From the NCBI GenBank assembly GCA_032191485.1, contig JAVDOI010000004.1:18712943-18776942 (forward strand): 64,000 nt of DNA, given 5' to 3'. Origin of the DNA: Leptoclinus maculatus. Lineage: Eukaryota > Chordata > Actinopteri > Perciformes > Stichaeidae. A model generated the notes under the pieces. The model was not told the DNA's origin, did not search any database, and saw nothing but the letters and a program-made list of their open reading frames with translations. Below, in pieces: positions 41,836 to 54,434 of the stretch. How positions within the stretch are numbered: position 1 is the stretch's first letter; each line of letters begins with the position of its first letter. A program made the position numbers and the translations under genes.

Positions 41836-44800
41836 GTTTGAGTGTGTGTGAGCACGAGGAGCATAAGACTGTATAAGACTGTAGAAAAAGACCGTCCAGT
41901 CTGACCTGGGCGGGAGGGCGGTGTAACTGTAATTTCACCAAAGTAAATTCATGTATTATTCATGGGTGTAGATAGAGGGAAGGTGAGGAAGGGGGGGAAA
42001 TTATGCAGCAGGGCAGAGTGTGGCGTATCAGAGGACCTTACATTATTCACTCAGGTAAATCTATAAGTGGAGAATATTCAGGTGTGGGATGTGAACATCA
42101 CCCCTGTTCTTGCCCCTAACCCAGGGATCTGTCATACCGCGGGATTGACGGACATGCTGCCGCTTAGAGGAGTCGAATAAACGGGGCAAGAAAGAGTCTG
42201 TGCTGTAAATAATTCTACTGCTTTAAAATGCTTTTGGATTTCTTTGAATTTTGTGAGGTTTTAAGACCTTTTTGAAATTTGTGTTGGAAGAGAATTAATG
42301 ACCAGGATCTTTCTGAAAATATCTGACTGCAGGGATGGTGCACGGGTAAAAGATGTTTTCTAAACTCTTGATTTGTTTGAATGTATTAGTTTGTGGTTCG
42401 TGATATTGTGATTGATGTGCTGAAAAGTTAAATATATAAAATATCTAAATAAATAGAAAATATATTTTTTATGGAAAAACTGTCCACATTTCATTCAAAT
42501 AAGGAGTCGATTGTAGTTTTACTAAATATTTAGAGAGTCTGAACTACATATATTTACATTTATTTTTATGTTTATATATTTCTGTGTAAATATTACAGAT
42601 CTTGTTCCATGTAGATGACCTCATCCCTTTCCTGCCCCTTTGCCCTTCCTGTTGACTTTTTTTTTTTTTTTAACTCTCAGCTCTCTTTCTCTGTCTTTAT
42701 ATTTATATTTTGTCTTTTTGCATCCTCCACTCCCCTCCTTCATCAAATCACCTTTTATATTTTCTCCCTGCCTTACTTCTTCCTCTTTGTTACTCCCTCT
42801 TCTTTCCTTCCCTCTTCACATTCCTCCTCCACTCGTCCCCTCTCTCATCTCCCCTCTTTGTTTCACCTCTGTTCTCCTCGCCTGTCCTTTCCTTTCCCCA
42901 GCCATCTGTTTATCCAATATGGCCGTCCCATCTCAGCTGGGAGCTTTCCCAGGGAACAAGACTTCTAATACAGTTCCTCCTCAACTTAATGGCCCTCAGT
43001 TCTGCTTTTGCCATTCCCGCTACATGCAGAGAGACAAAATAGGGAAAAAAAAAACTGAAAGAGACATAGAAGCACAAAAACCTGTCTGGATCCCCCCAAA
43101 AAAACGGTCCCTGGATGACTAAAATAAACAGCGAAGCCACATTTCAAAACGCCACGGCTATTTTCCTCCCTGCTCCACTTTTATCAGGTGGACGGACTAA
43201 ATATATGTATAACGTTACACAACATTTGACTCGAGACAGATTCTTAACAACATGTCATCTCTTGTTACTGTGAATTAAACGTTGAGTAAGGGAGGAGGAA
43301 GGTGACGCTTTTCCTTCACAACTGCTTCAATCCTCTTTGAAACGTCGTGATACGCTTCTCAAACTGTGCAGTTTTGAGGCTAAATTCTTTTTGATGCTGT
43401 AGTTTGATTTCCAGGCAACTTTTCTATTCTAGTGTCCCTGCCCCAGAGTCTAGTCATGCAAACACTGTTTCACATTTTTGATGCATCTGTGGTGCACTTG
43501 CAGTTCGTTTTCTGGAGTTTTTGCAAATGAAGAAAGAAAAGAAAGTAGGTTTATATAGCTTCAAATGCAAAACAATGTTGTTGAGATGGCACACACTGTT
43601 GGTATTTGGCAGTCCTCCCAAAACTCTTTACCAACACTTATTGCTGAGAATAAATGAACATGCAAATACTAAGGGGGATCATATTTGCTAAATAATCACA
43701 GCATCACCAGCTTTAGTGTCAGTCCGTTAGAATGGACAAGCAAAGGTTTCTATCGCACCATTTTGCCCCGATTGCAGTGTAAAGACGTGTTCTTTTAGGG
43801 GAAAGGTCAAGGCTGTAGATTCAAACATGCATCAAGGAACAAAAACTAACTACGTAATTCATATATGTTTGTTTTGTCCGTGTCTGATTAGCTCTTTTCT
43901 GGGTGTTGTTTAAAGGCATTCTGGCAAATCACTGCCTTGGAGAAGTGATAGTACATGTGTCAAAAAGTTCAGGTTAAAGGAGGTATAGAAAGAAAGAAAG
44001 AATGTTTATGAAAAAAGAACTAATGGAAAACATGGGTCATTGAATGGTAATGACAGCGTAGCATATCTAAAGGTGTATTTCTGCTTTACTGTAGCCAAAC
44101 AGTAAACAGCAGCAGCCTTAATACGTTGGATTTTTCAAAAAGGTTTTTTTGACGCGGTCCCTCCTCTCCAGATTGAGTGTTGACAAGGCACACAAAAGTG
44201 CTCGCTGTCCCAACATCAGACACACATCCTTTTTTTATGAAAGGGTGCAGAGAGGAAGGGGGGAGGGGGGGGGGGGGGCTTGTGAAAAGGGAGTATAGTT
44301 AGGAAGGTAAGATATAAACATATGAATCAATAGTCCCAATTGCCCCTGCTAAAATCTCCCTCTCATTGTGTTTGGGCTGGGAGTCAGGCCAGCCATCCCA
44401 ACACTGGAACAATGGAGGAGAAGGGTAGCAGTGGACCAGCTACAGTATGAGTCACCCCCCCACACACACGCACACAGGCACGGTGTAAATAGACATCTCA
44501 TATCTCATCTCATTTCATAATCGGCACAAACAGGAACATTAGAAGAGGTGTTTTTAAGAAGGTTGTGTTTCAAGTATTTAGATTTGATCAACCAGCAACC
44601 TAAACTATTTTGATTTGAAAAATGTTATAATTTATCTGAGTTGTGTCTCACACAAGGCCAGCTTAATTTGTTTCTACATTTTTTGTCTTATTTGCAACAT
44701 TTATTTTTTCTTCAATATGTCAATTTACTTGCCACTTTTAATTTATTTTGTTTTTGTTTTCAGTTAGATGTTTTTGCTAAGTACTGGATTTTTCTATTTC

Positions 44801-47800
44801 TGCTTCAGTCATTTCCTAGAATGCCTTACAATTCGATTTTTTCTTTTTTCTCCCATTTTTTTTAAATCAAGAAAACTCAAAACACGGCATCCATTTGGCT
44901 GCAGTCGATGGAGAAACTGCTTATCTGGGATTTTTAATACCTCCTAAAGACAAAATGAATGCAGGAGTCCAATCATTGCCAGTAGCTGCCTTTTTAAAAA
45001 GGCATTTTTGAGTATATTTATCCTTTTAACACGCAAAGCTGACTAGTCGACAGGTTGGCACCAGAGTGGGCGGAAGGGTTCATGGCAGGACAGAGGACAG
45101 GAGAGGATGAGAAGGGGAGGGGTGTCAGAGTACCCTCTGCTAGCAAATGTCACTGAGAGACAAACCTCCTCAGAACACACTCAAATACTGATACAGTGTA
45201 AACAACTCATACACTCGTATACCGGTTTAAGCCCTGCTAATATACTTTCATATGCAGAATACAAACTGCCAAACACGTCCACACATTTAAAAATACCTGC
45301 TGATAAATATGTATCTGTGCATCGTCATTTTAAAATTACGTTTTGATGAAGCCGATATACAAAATGTAAATTGTTCAAAGATAAGGTTTTAGAATTGTAC
45401 TTTTTCCAAAGACATCGGTATATTTGAGAAAAAGGAAAATAAATAACAATTAAAAAAGCCCCAGATTAATTATCAACAATCCAATCTGACCTAAATCTGT
45501 ATCTGTAACATCAAGGAAAACATACTCAAACTCTGATTTAAAAAGCTCAAACTAAGGCTCAGTAAACTTAGCAGGTGCATTGGAAAAAACTAGACATACA
45601 TAAACTTCTAGACATAAACTCTCACATTAAACGTACAATACACACACGCACCTGTCTTCAGCCTGCTCCGAATTTTATTAAAATAACCAGAAATTGATCA
45701 ACCCTGCCAAAACCCTTCTCTCACTTTGTCTCCGATTTCAAAACCAGTGCACCAGACCTGAATAGCGATGTGTTAAACCAATCAAAACTGGGCTAGGTTG
45801 GCGGTAACTTAGGAGCCCACCCCATCTTCTCAGATCCAAGGTGTTAGAAATAAACGTCCCTCAAGTCATACCTCGTGTCCAGAAAGAGGGGGAGAAAGAG
45901 AGAGCCAACGTGCTGCATTGGAAAAAGAATGGGGGAGAGCTTTTTAGAGGGTTCTCCTAATGGCTAAATATTTATGAGTCCTGTGACCGACGCCAACTTA
46001 TGGAAACTAAATCTTTAAACACTTTTTTTGGCAGACGCCCCCGCACACACCCTCCTCCCAGCTTGGCTCTATTACCAGAGAAATTCTTTTGTTCTTACGG
46101 CGCTAATAATAGTGAGAGGGGCTGTGTGTTATGTGTGAGCGCGGTGTCTGTGTCTTAATGTGGGTATATATGTGTGTGTGTGCGTGAGATGAAAGTGTAT
46201 TTATAGCTTCCTACAAGCGCCACACTACTCCTGTGACAAACCTTCAATTCTGCTCTGAATCCTGTGTCTCTCCGGTCCCAGGCTTCGATCTCACATGTAT
46301 TAGTCAGATCCATATTAAAAGGAGATGTCGAAGGTCAGGTGGATTCAAAAGCATGATATGTTAAAACAACGGGACACACACACACCATTTGCAGTAGGTA
46401 GTTGTATCCTTAACACCATATGGTAAGAAAAGTGTATACATTTTTAGTATTAAAGGAAATAAATCCTCTAACGTTGGCAATGTTTTGTAATGCTTGAACA
46501 GTACAAGACCTGCAATGTGCTCCTGTGTATGAACACACGCATGAACAAAAGGAGACGTATTCACAGGGAGATGAAGTGGAGGTGGTCCTGGCGGGTTTTT
46601 CTTTGTAATTTAGTGTCGAACTGCAGTAGCAAACGCATAAAAGCTGGCAGCAGAACGGACGAGTAAACACGTTTACACACACATACGCACACTGCACAGT
46701 ACACACACTGGACACGCAATTATGATCGATAAACAAATTAAAGCTTAAAGCTCAGCTGAAGATAAATCCTCTAAGGCAAACAATTTTGAGGGAGATGTTT
46801 CAAAACCAGAAGTGTATCACAACAACATCCACAATGCTAGTTAAAATGTGTTCAATATCAGTCTGGCCTGCTCACAGTTTGCTTACTCCCCCTCGCCATC
46901 ACCAACACTCGGCCTTGCTCAGCAGTTCTCCCAGTATTTACTAATGAGAAACAAGCAAGGAAGGACTTTATCAATCCCCCCTTGTGCTTTAGGTATAAAT
47001 ACTGCAGGAGGGTTCAGTTCAATTATCTCCCATCGTTCAAGTGAAATACGCTCCCACCTTCCCTAAACCTATGAGGACTGTGCAACTGCAACTGCATTGA
47101 GCTCAGGTCATGTTCCTACCTTTGTAACAGGCACCCAAGCCCAATTACTATTCATTAGGCAAACATAATGACATTTCATTCAGCAGCAAATCAGGGAGTG
47201 ACGAACACAAGTGGGGGAGATAATTGAATTAGGACAAGGGTGTGAGAAATAGAGAGTTCAGAGTGGAGCAAAAAATGATCGTTCAAAGTTAATGGGCAAA
47301 CCACACACAATTATTAGCTGTGGCCACACCTTACGGGCGAGCCTGTGTGTGTGTGTATGTGTTTATATATATATATAAGTGAAGTACTGCGCACCCCAGT
47401 TGAATGCAAATACAGATCTCGAAAAATGTCAATAGCGGGGACACGGCGTATGCTAAATGTCAACATGTGTTTTTCAAGGACTCTTTTCAGTGTTGTAATT
47501 AGCTCTGTTTTTAATATTACATTTATCTCATTTGTTATTTTCCCCTTTTAAAAACAAAATACTATGAAATATTTGGAGGGAATTTTGCGAACGGGCCCGT
47601 GCCCATGAATATGCAGCTGAGCCTTTGGCGATGCGGTGTGAAACAAACAGACAAAGGAGTCAGAGAACGGGGAAGAAAAACAGGTGAAGCGCAGACTAAT
47701 CAAACGCCTTTCATGTCGCTCTCCGAACATTAACCTTCATTCGGAGCAAATGAAGCTGCGAGCACACAAACTCTCCCTTGGGCTCTGTGATGAATAAGCG

Positions 47801-50800
47801 GGAATTATATCACAGTTTTACAGTGAGGCGTTAGCGGACGGTTACTATTGGTCAGTTGGGATTGACGGAGAACACAGTGTTTTACCAAACTCAGATTTTG
47901 TTGTCTTAATAGACTTTGCAGATGACACATACCGAATGAAAATGCCTTTTTAAAAGAATGTCCATCACAAATAGCTGAAGGTTAAAAAAACAAATCTTAA
48001 AATTAAAGCAATAGACAATTCGTTGTCATTGTGACACTATTCTCTGCGTGATTTAGTCAGCTCTCGTTTTTTTTTTTTTTTTTTTTTTTTAACCAATATG
48101 CTAATAGCCAACATCTCTTATCATCACAGAGCGTGTGCCCACTTAGATCTGAGGGATATTTCAAGGGGAGATGGGCGGTATGCAGTTCACATAAAGCCCT
48201 CAGACTGAAGCTTGTAGTCTTCAGTTTTCCCAACCCATAGCCAAAATGTGTCACACACAGGGTAAATGTGGCTGGCTGCTGTATTTTGATCAGGCAGTGG
48301 GACAGACGGAGGTGGCAGCTACGAGCACCCCCCCCACACACACACACACACACACACACACCTACACACAGCCCTGTGTAATCTGCATTAGTGTTGAGCC
48401 AGTGCATAAAAGAGGAAGATTAAAGGCCTATTGAAGATAAAGGATTGAGTTCATGAACTGTGTAAAGTACTGTCAATTATGGATGACAACGTGGTGAAAG
48501 ATTTATCATTGAAACAAAATGCAGGATGACTTATTGAAGGCCTGCAGAGCATCTGCAAATATAATTAAAGATTAAATAGTAGCATGCTCATAATTAATAG
48601 GAAGGATTGCCAGAACCATGAAAATAAGATAACTCATGAATATTTTCCTCACTTACAAATGTAATCCCTCTCATCACACACAGATCGTGCAAAAACCTAC
48701 CTTGAGTTCACGGAAGAAGATGCTGCTGCGTGCCCACTCCACGATGGAGAAGAGCGTCTGGTCGGCCATCTTGCACATGAGGCCGAAGGTGTTGAGCTTC
48801 TCGTGTTTGTTTCGGCTGGCCTGCTCCTGCTGCAGGTAGGCCATGATCTTGGCCTGAACCTGTGGCTCGTCTGGCTCACACTTGAGCAGCTCCACGATCA
48901 AGTGAGGGAAGCTGGGCGGCGAGCCTGTCTGGTAGGCATCGACGTAGGCGTAGCCCATGATGGACTCCGGCGAGCTGGTGTACGGGTCTGGGTACTCAGA
49001 CTTGATGGTGCGCGTGCCCTGGAAGTGTCCATAGGCCGCCTGGTAGCCCTGCAGGCTGCCGGCGTGTGGTGGCATTGCCATGCTGACCGGCGAAGTAACA
49101 AATGGACTGCGGTCGTAGTCTGTGGGGGGCAGGGCGGTTGCATGATGATGATGGTGGTGGTGGTGGTGGCCTGTGTGGTGGCCCGGGTGGTGGCTCAGTG
49201 GAAGGCCCTTGGATGCGGCCGAGTGGATGTTCTGGATGGCCGAGGAGATGGTGAGGTCGGTGGGCACGGCTTGCATCACCTGAGTCATGGCCTCAATCTT
49301 CAGGCCGTTGGCTCGGATCAGCGCCTTCTTTTGCTGCTTGAGGGCCCGGTCGCGTTTGTACATCGGGCCAAACTTGTTGCGACCGCCTCGCATGCGGTCC
49401 GCCCGCACAGCTGACGGACAGATGGAAAGAGAGATAGGAAAAAGGAGACAAGAAGGAAGAAGACAATATTAGCTGTGTAGTAGGTACATCTTTTGTCTTG
49501 AATGCACTCATTCTTGACAGTGTTCATGCACGAACGCACGATTATTACTAAGCAAGTTAGCGGTTTATACGGAATGACAAATCCACCATGTATACAAAAA
49601 AAGAGTTTCATAACCTGAAAAACTAGTTTGTCGAGGATTGCGGGTGACTGACAGGAAAATGCAAAAAAATGCTTTCACGTATCAAATCCTCTGTACTATA
49701 GTGATGCTGTGAGATTTTGTCCATGTATGTACAAGCATGGCGTTATGGACGTGAACCCGTCATTTGTAACTTTGTATGTAGGGCAAAGGTTTACCTGTGG
49801 TGATTACACTTGACATTTACCTGTTGACTCGTAAACCCCACAGGTCTAACAGATAGTGTCGTTACTCATTGACCAAGAGACTCAAGCTTCTATGAACCGC
49901 TCAGCTAAGTGATCATTGTACAGCTGGCTATCTCTGTCTACCGCTCAGGAAACGCACACCTCAAAAAAGCTAGATATTTTGTATGGACTCAAAGAAAGCT
50001 CTCTTTCATACATTTTTAAAATACCTATTTTTAAATATTTAATCTGATTTTGCAATATCTAAAAACTTTAAAGTGTCACTGTCCATTAGCAGAAAACCTT
50101 TTTCTTCACAACAACCCCAAAAGGCTGAAAAGAGTGACAATAAGCACATTGTGTTTTTTTTTTCTGATGAAACCAAACACGATGCCCCCTGCCTCCCCCC
50201 CTCAGTGCAGGATCCTGCGGTGAGGATCACAACGAGTCTGTGTCGTGGGTATTTCTAATGAACGAGATGGGCACACAGTGGACTGCTACGAGGGCCATGT
50301 GTGATCTGGCCGACTGCTGCCACGGGGAAGCTGCTCTGCTGTCTCCCAGTCGGGGGGCCCTGGTGTTAATTATTCATACTTAATTACCTCTTACTCTGAC
50401 GAGGCTCGCCGAGCCCAGCGTGTAACGAGCTAACGGTCGTCTGGGAGGCTATGCAACAGAAAGAATCTCCCTAATACCAATACTGTAGACTATTAGATAT
50501 TATTTTCATTGTATTCAATATAAAGAAAGCCACATATTTAACTGAATATGCAAATACGTGTGCAAACGTTTGCCGTGATCATACATAGTAAATAGTCAGC
50601 CTAAATCCACTGCAGCTCACGATGTCTTGACTTGTGAATGAAATAACAGAAGAAGAAAATTGAAAAGGAGATGTGGAGAGGGAGGGAGGGGGGGGGTCAG
50701 AGTTTGGGGGTGAGGAGGGGCACACACACACACACACTCGCACTCGCCGAGCTGCCTTGGGAGTGATTTTAATGACCTCCGTCACAAAAGTGTCTGCCAT

Positions 50801-50903
50801 TGATCTGAGCCGAGAGTGGAGACACACACATACAAACACACACACTCTCACACACTCACACCCACATGCTGACTCTTTCTCGGACATTCTTAGAGAAAAC
50901 ACA

Positions 50904-50943
<40 letters not shown>

Positions 50944-51043
50944 AAGCATCACACACTGTTCCAGATCACACAGCGAGAGATAGTAGCAGACCAGACGCTT
51001 GGCCACCTCTGAGAGCCCCCGACGACTCAAATGGAATGCAATT

Positions 51044-51102
<59 letters not shown>

Positions 51103-54100
51103 ACACACAACCATTTCCCAACATGCTTGAGGTCAACTCCACTGCCCACTCAACGAGGCCCGGAGATTGTCATGACCATTAAAAAATTGATCACACATCA
51201 AAGGAAAAAATAAGGAATTAGTAGCCGTCAAATGTATCCATTATACATTATTGTAGAGCGACTTTAACTATTAATGATTTCTCCACAACAGCGTACTGTA
51301 ATTAATGAGCTGAGAAACTAATAGTTGGCCCTACTGGGAAAACAAAATTAGGCCCCGACTGCCTGCATGCCTGCCTCGGACCCGGGGACCCACATCATCA
51401 TGAATATCACACAAACACACACAGATTCTTTGTCTCTAATTAAACAAGGTGATTTGCATGCGTGTAACACAGATTAATATGGAAGGGGGAGGGGAAGAGG
51501 GGAGCAGGACAGTGTATGCGTGCGTGTTGGGGGAGAAGATGAATGTGTGCGTTTTGACTGAGGTGGAGACATGTTAATGAGTTGGATGCTGCAGCTTTAG
51601 CTGATGATGACAAAGTTGCCGTATGACACTGCAGCTTAAGAAGGTTACAAGGTTAAAACCAATGAGTAGCATGGTAGTAATTTGTAAATGTTTTCATGCA
51701 TGAAAAGAGAAAACATTTTCCATGTTATAGAAACACAGCAGTAATTGAATTTCCCTTTCATAAAATCTTGTGTCTGTTCCACTCTTAAACTCACTGGTGG
51801 GTTTCTGTGGTGCCAAGAAAGTTTTGTGTTTGATGTTTGTGGTTTGAAACAAACTTGATTGATTGACAGGAGTTGTCTGGAAAGTGCAGCAAGGAGTACT
51901 TAGCTCCGTTCATATATATATATATATATATATATATGTGTATATATGAACAGATAAAATCCCAAAGGAAAAAGTTTGAATATATGAGAATAAACTTTTA
52001 TTTGTGTGAAAATGATTTGGTTTGGGGATATTGTGGGTTAGCAGTGAGGCTTTGGGGCTAAAGCCAGGCTGAAATGCTAAAAGGCTGACGCTGTCTTCCA
52101 CTCTGAATTCCCCCGACTTACTGTCTGAGAGCACGTCCACACAAAAACATACTCGGGCACACACACACACACACACACATCCATAAATTCAGAAACTGAC
52201 CCAACCAAAAATCTTGTTCCTCTTTCCCAAAAGTATCCAGTACCCCGTGTACACACCATCTCAAACATGTACGAACACAAACAACCACACACACACACAC
52301 ACACACACAGCATCCTTCACACACACACATAACCCTTAACACACTGAAACACATCACACACACAACCTTCCTCAGCGCTTATATCCTCTGATTTATGGTT
52401 GTTTAATATACAGGAATATTAAGCGCGCGTAGGTGAGGATCCCTGTCGACCGCCAGCATATTAATGGGTCCCGCGGAGCCTTGCTGACACCCTGTTTGTC
52501 ATGTCGGGGCCCCGGCCCCTGCTCCGGATGCGCCCTATCCCATGCACACACATGAATACCTATGATACCTATGCATAAGTAATGGGACAGCTCCCTGGCT
52601 TCTACCGCAGGTACCGGGAGGCTGATGGAAGACAAATCAGAGTAAGAAAGATGGAGACAGGGAGGAAATAAAAAGACGCAGAAGGAGAGCGATACAGTGA
52701 AGAATATACTAACACTCAGATGGTGTCGATAATTTGTACTGAATGGCTCTTTAGAGGTTTTGCATTTATAGTAATTGATTACTTTAGATTAGATGATGGG
52801 TTAACTGCATGAAAACACAAAAGACATCTCAAAACTGTAAAGGAACCAGAGAGTAAAACAACAAGCATTTTGTTGTTGTTTGAATATTGCAATCATTACC
52901 ATTTTTAAGAAAAAAATGATTTAACTTCTGCTTGGTTGAATAGCGCACATCGGAACCAGAGTGTACAAATACACACTGTTACGCTCTGTCTTTAAGATGA
53001 TACAGAAGTGAAGGAAAATATTAGGCAGCTCAGTGAAGCATGTGATGCGAGGCAACTTCTAGCGAGCATAAAAAAGAAAATCATGCCGGTGGGAGCTGTT
53101 CAGATATACGTCACGCTTCATCAGCTTTAGTGAATGACGTGCTAATGGGTCAAACCTTAGTGGGATGTGGCTTTTTTTTTTTCTTTTTCCTCAATGAGTC
53201 AACAGTGAGAGCTGAGACGCTACAGTGCATACCAAGATGCCAGAGTTTCTTACAGCACCAAAGCGCGTGTGTGTGTGTGTGTGTGTGTTTGTGTGGTGAA
53301 ATGAGAGCGTGGCCGCCAGGGTCAGTCATTGTGTGTCTGTATATGAAAGAGAGAGAGAGTGTGTGTGTGTGTGCTCCAGACAGTAACTGGAAAAGATAAA
53401 TTAATAGGTTAAGGCAAGTTTTTATAGACAAATATTAATAACAAATATGGTCATATATTTAACTTTTTATAATTTCATGATAAACAATAGGATTTTTAAA
53501 ATAATACTGGCAAATGTTGAAACTGATGGCATGTAGTTTAAATTGATACTATAGGTTAAAGAGTGTTAATTTTGGGGATAAACCTGTGCCTTCTTAGAAT
53601 CTCAAAGTGGATGCAGTAACTGGAAAGAGTTTTTTTTATTTTATTTTGGAAAACATATCTTTGATGTTGCACACTAGGTCAGAGCTTAAGCCGTTTATCC
53701 TGTGGCACACAGAGGAGAATATGATATGCCTCTGAAGCATTCCTTCGTTACGCAAAGACGGGGCGTCAAGTTGAACAATTTCTGCTATCAGCTCAAGATA
53801 ATACGACTGATCTCTGAATGCCGGGATGGGGGTGATAGACGTATTCACATCATTGTTTACTGTATATCACTCTGATATGAGCCCGTCTGCTCATATCAGC
53901 TTTCTTTCGCATGCCTTCCCACAACTATTGAGACATTGACACACGCACAGACACGCACTTCTTTACTGCTACAACCCTCACAGCAAACTGCACAGACCGC
54001 AGCATGGGTTGGCAGACTTATCAACAAACAGGAAGGACATAGAGCAACACCAGAAAGGCAAAAAGTAAACAGTAAAAAAAGAAGAAAATACACTTTTAGT

Positions 54101-54372
54101 CAACTTGAAAGTTTTCCTCACATTTTTTTTGTCCACGTTTGGTCTCGGTTATCTTGAATTCACATGTTGCTGCAAGCTGCTGTGTAATGGTATGAAAATA
54201 TTGCAATAACAAGGCACATGACCCCAAACCTCCTTTCCTCTTTCACCGCTATTGTAGACACTTTTTTTTTTTTTTTTTTTAGGTCAAATGACAGCTTCTT
54301 CCTCTTGCCCGTGGCCTTCTGAACACCTTTTTGGGCTTCTCATGAATATATGTATGTGTTTACCAGGGTGAG

Positions 54373-54434
<62 letters not shown>

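Larger units (their letters stand above)
27124..48700 (-). other. nr5a2 intron between hinge exon and ligand-binding-domain exon, about 21.6 kb
   Basis: GT-AG intron in phase 0, the largest in the window. It holds many CA/TG microsatellites, including 87 bp at 31205-31291, and a cluster of long C and G runs at 40029-40808. It also has CT-rich tracts at 40840-41200 and 42600-42905 and a 24-base T run at 48067-48090. Low-repeat patches near 38140-38360 and 47570-47850 are candidate regulatory sequence. The open frames in it are low-complexity or repeat-derived. Confidence 0.85.

Noticed and set aside
48803..49414. 203-residue open frame on the plus strand
   Set aside because: It lies antisense to the nr5a2 hinge exon, and its open length follows from the coding composition of that exon. 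The translation resembles no known family.
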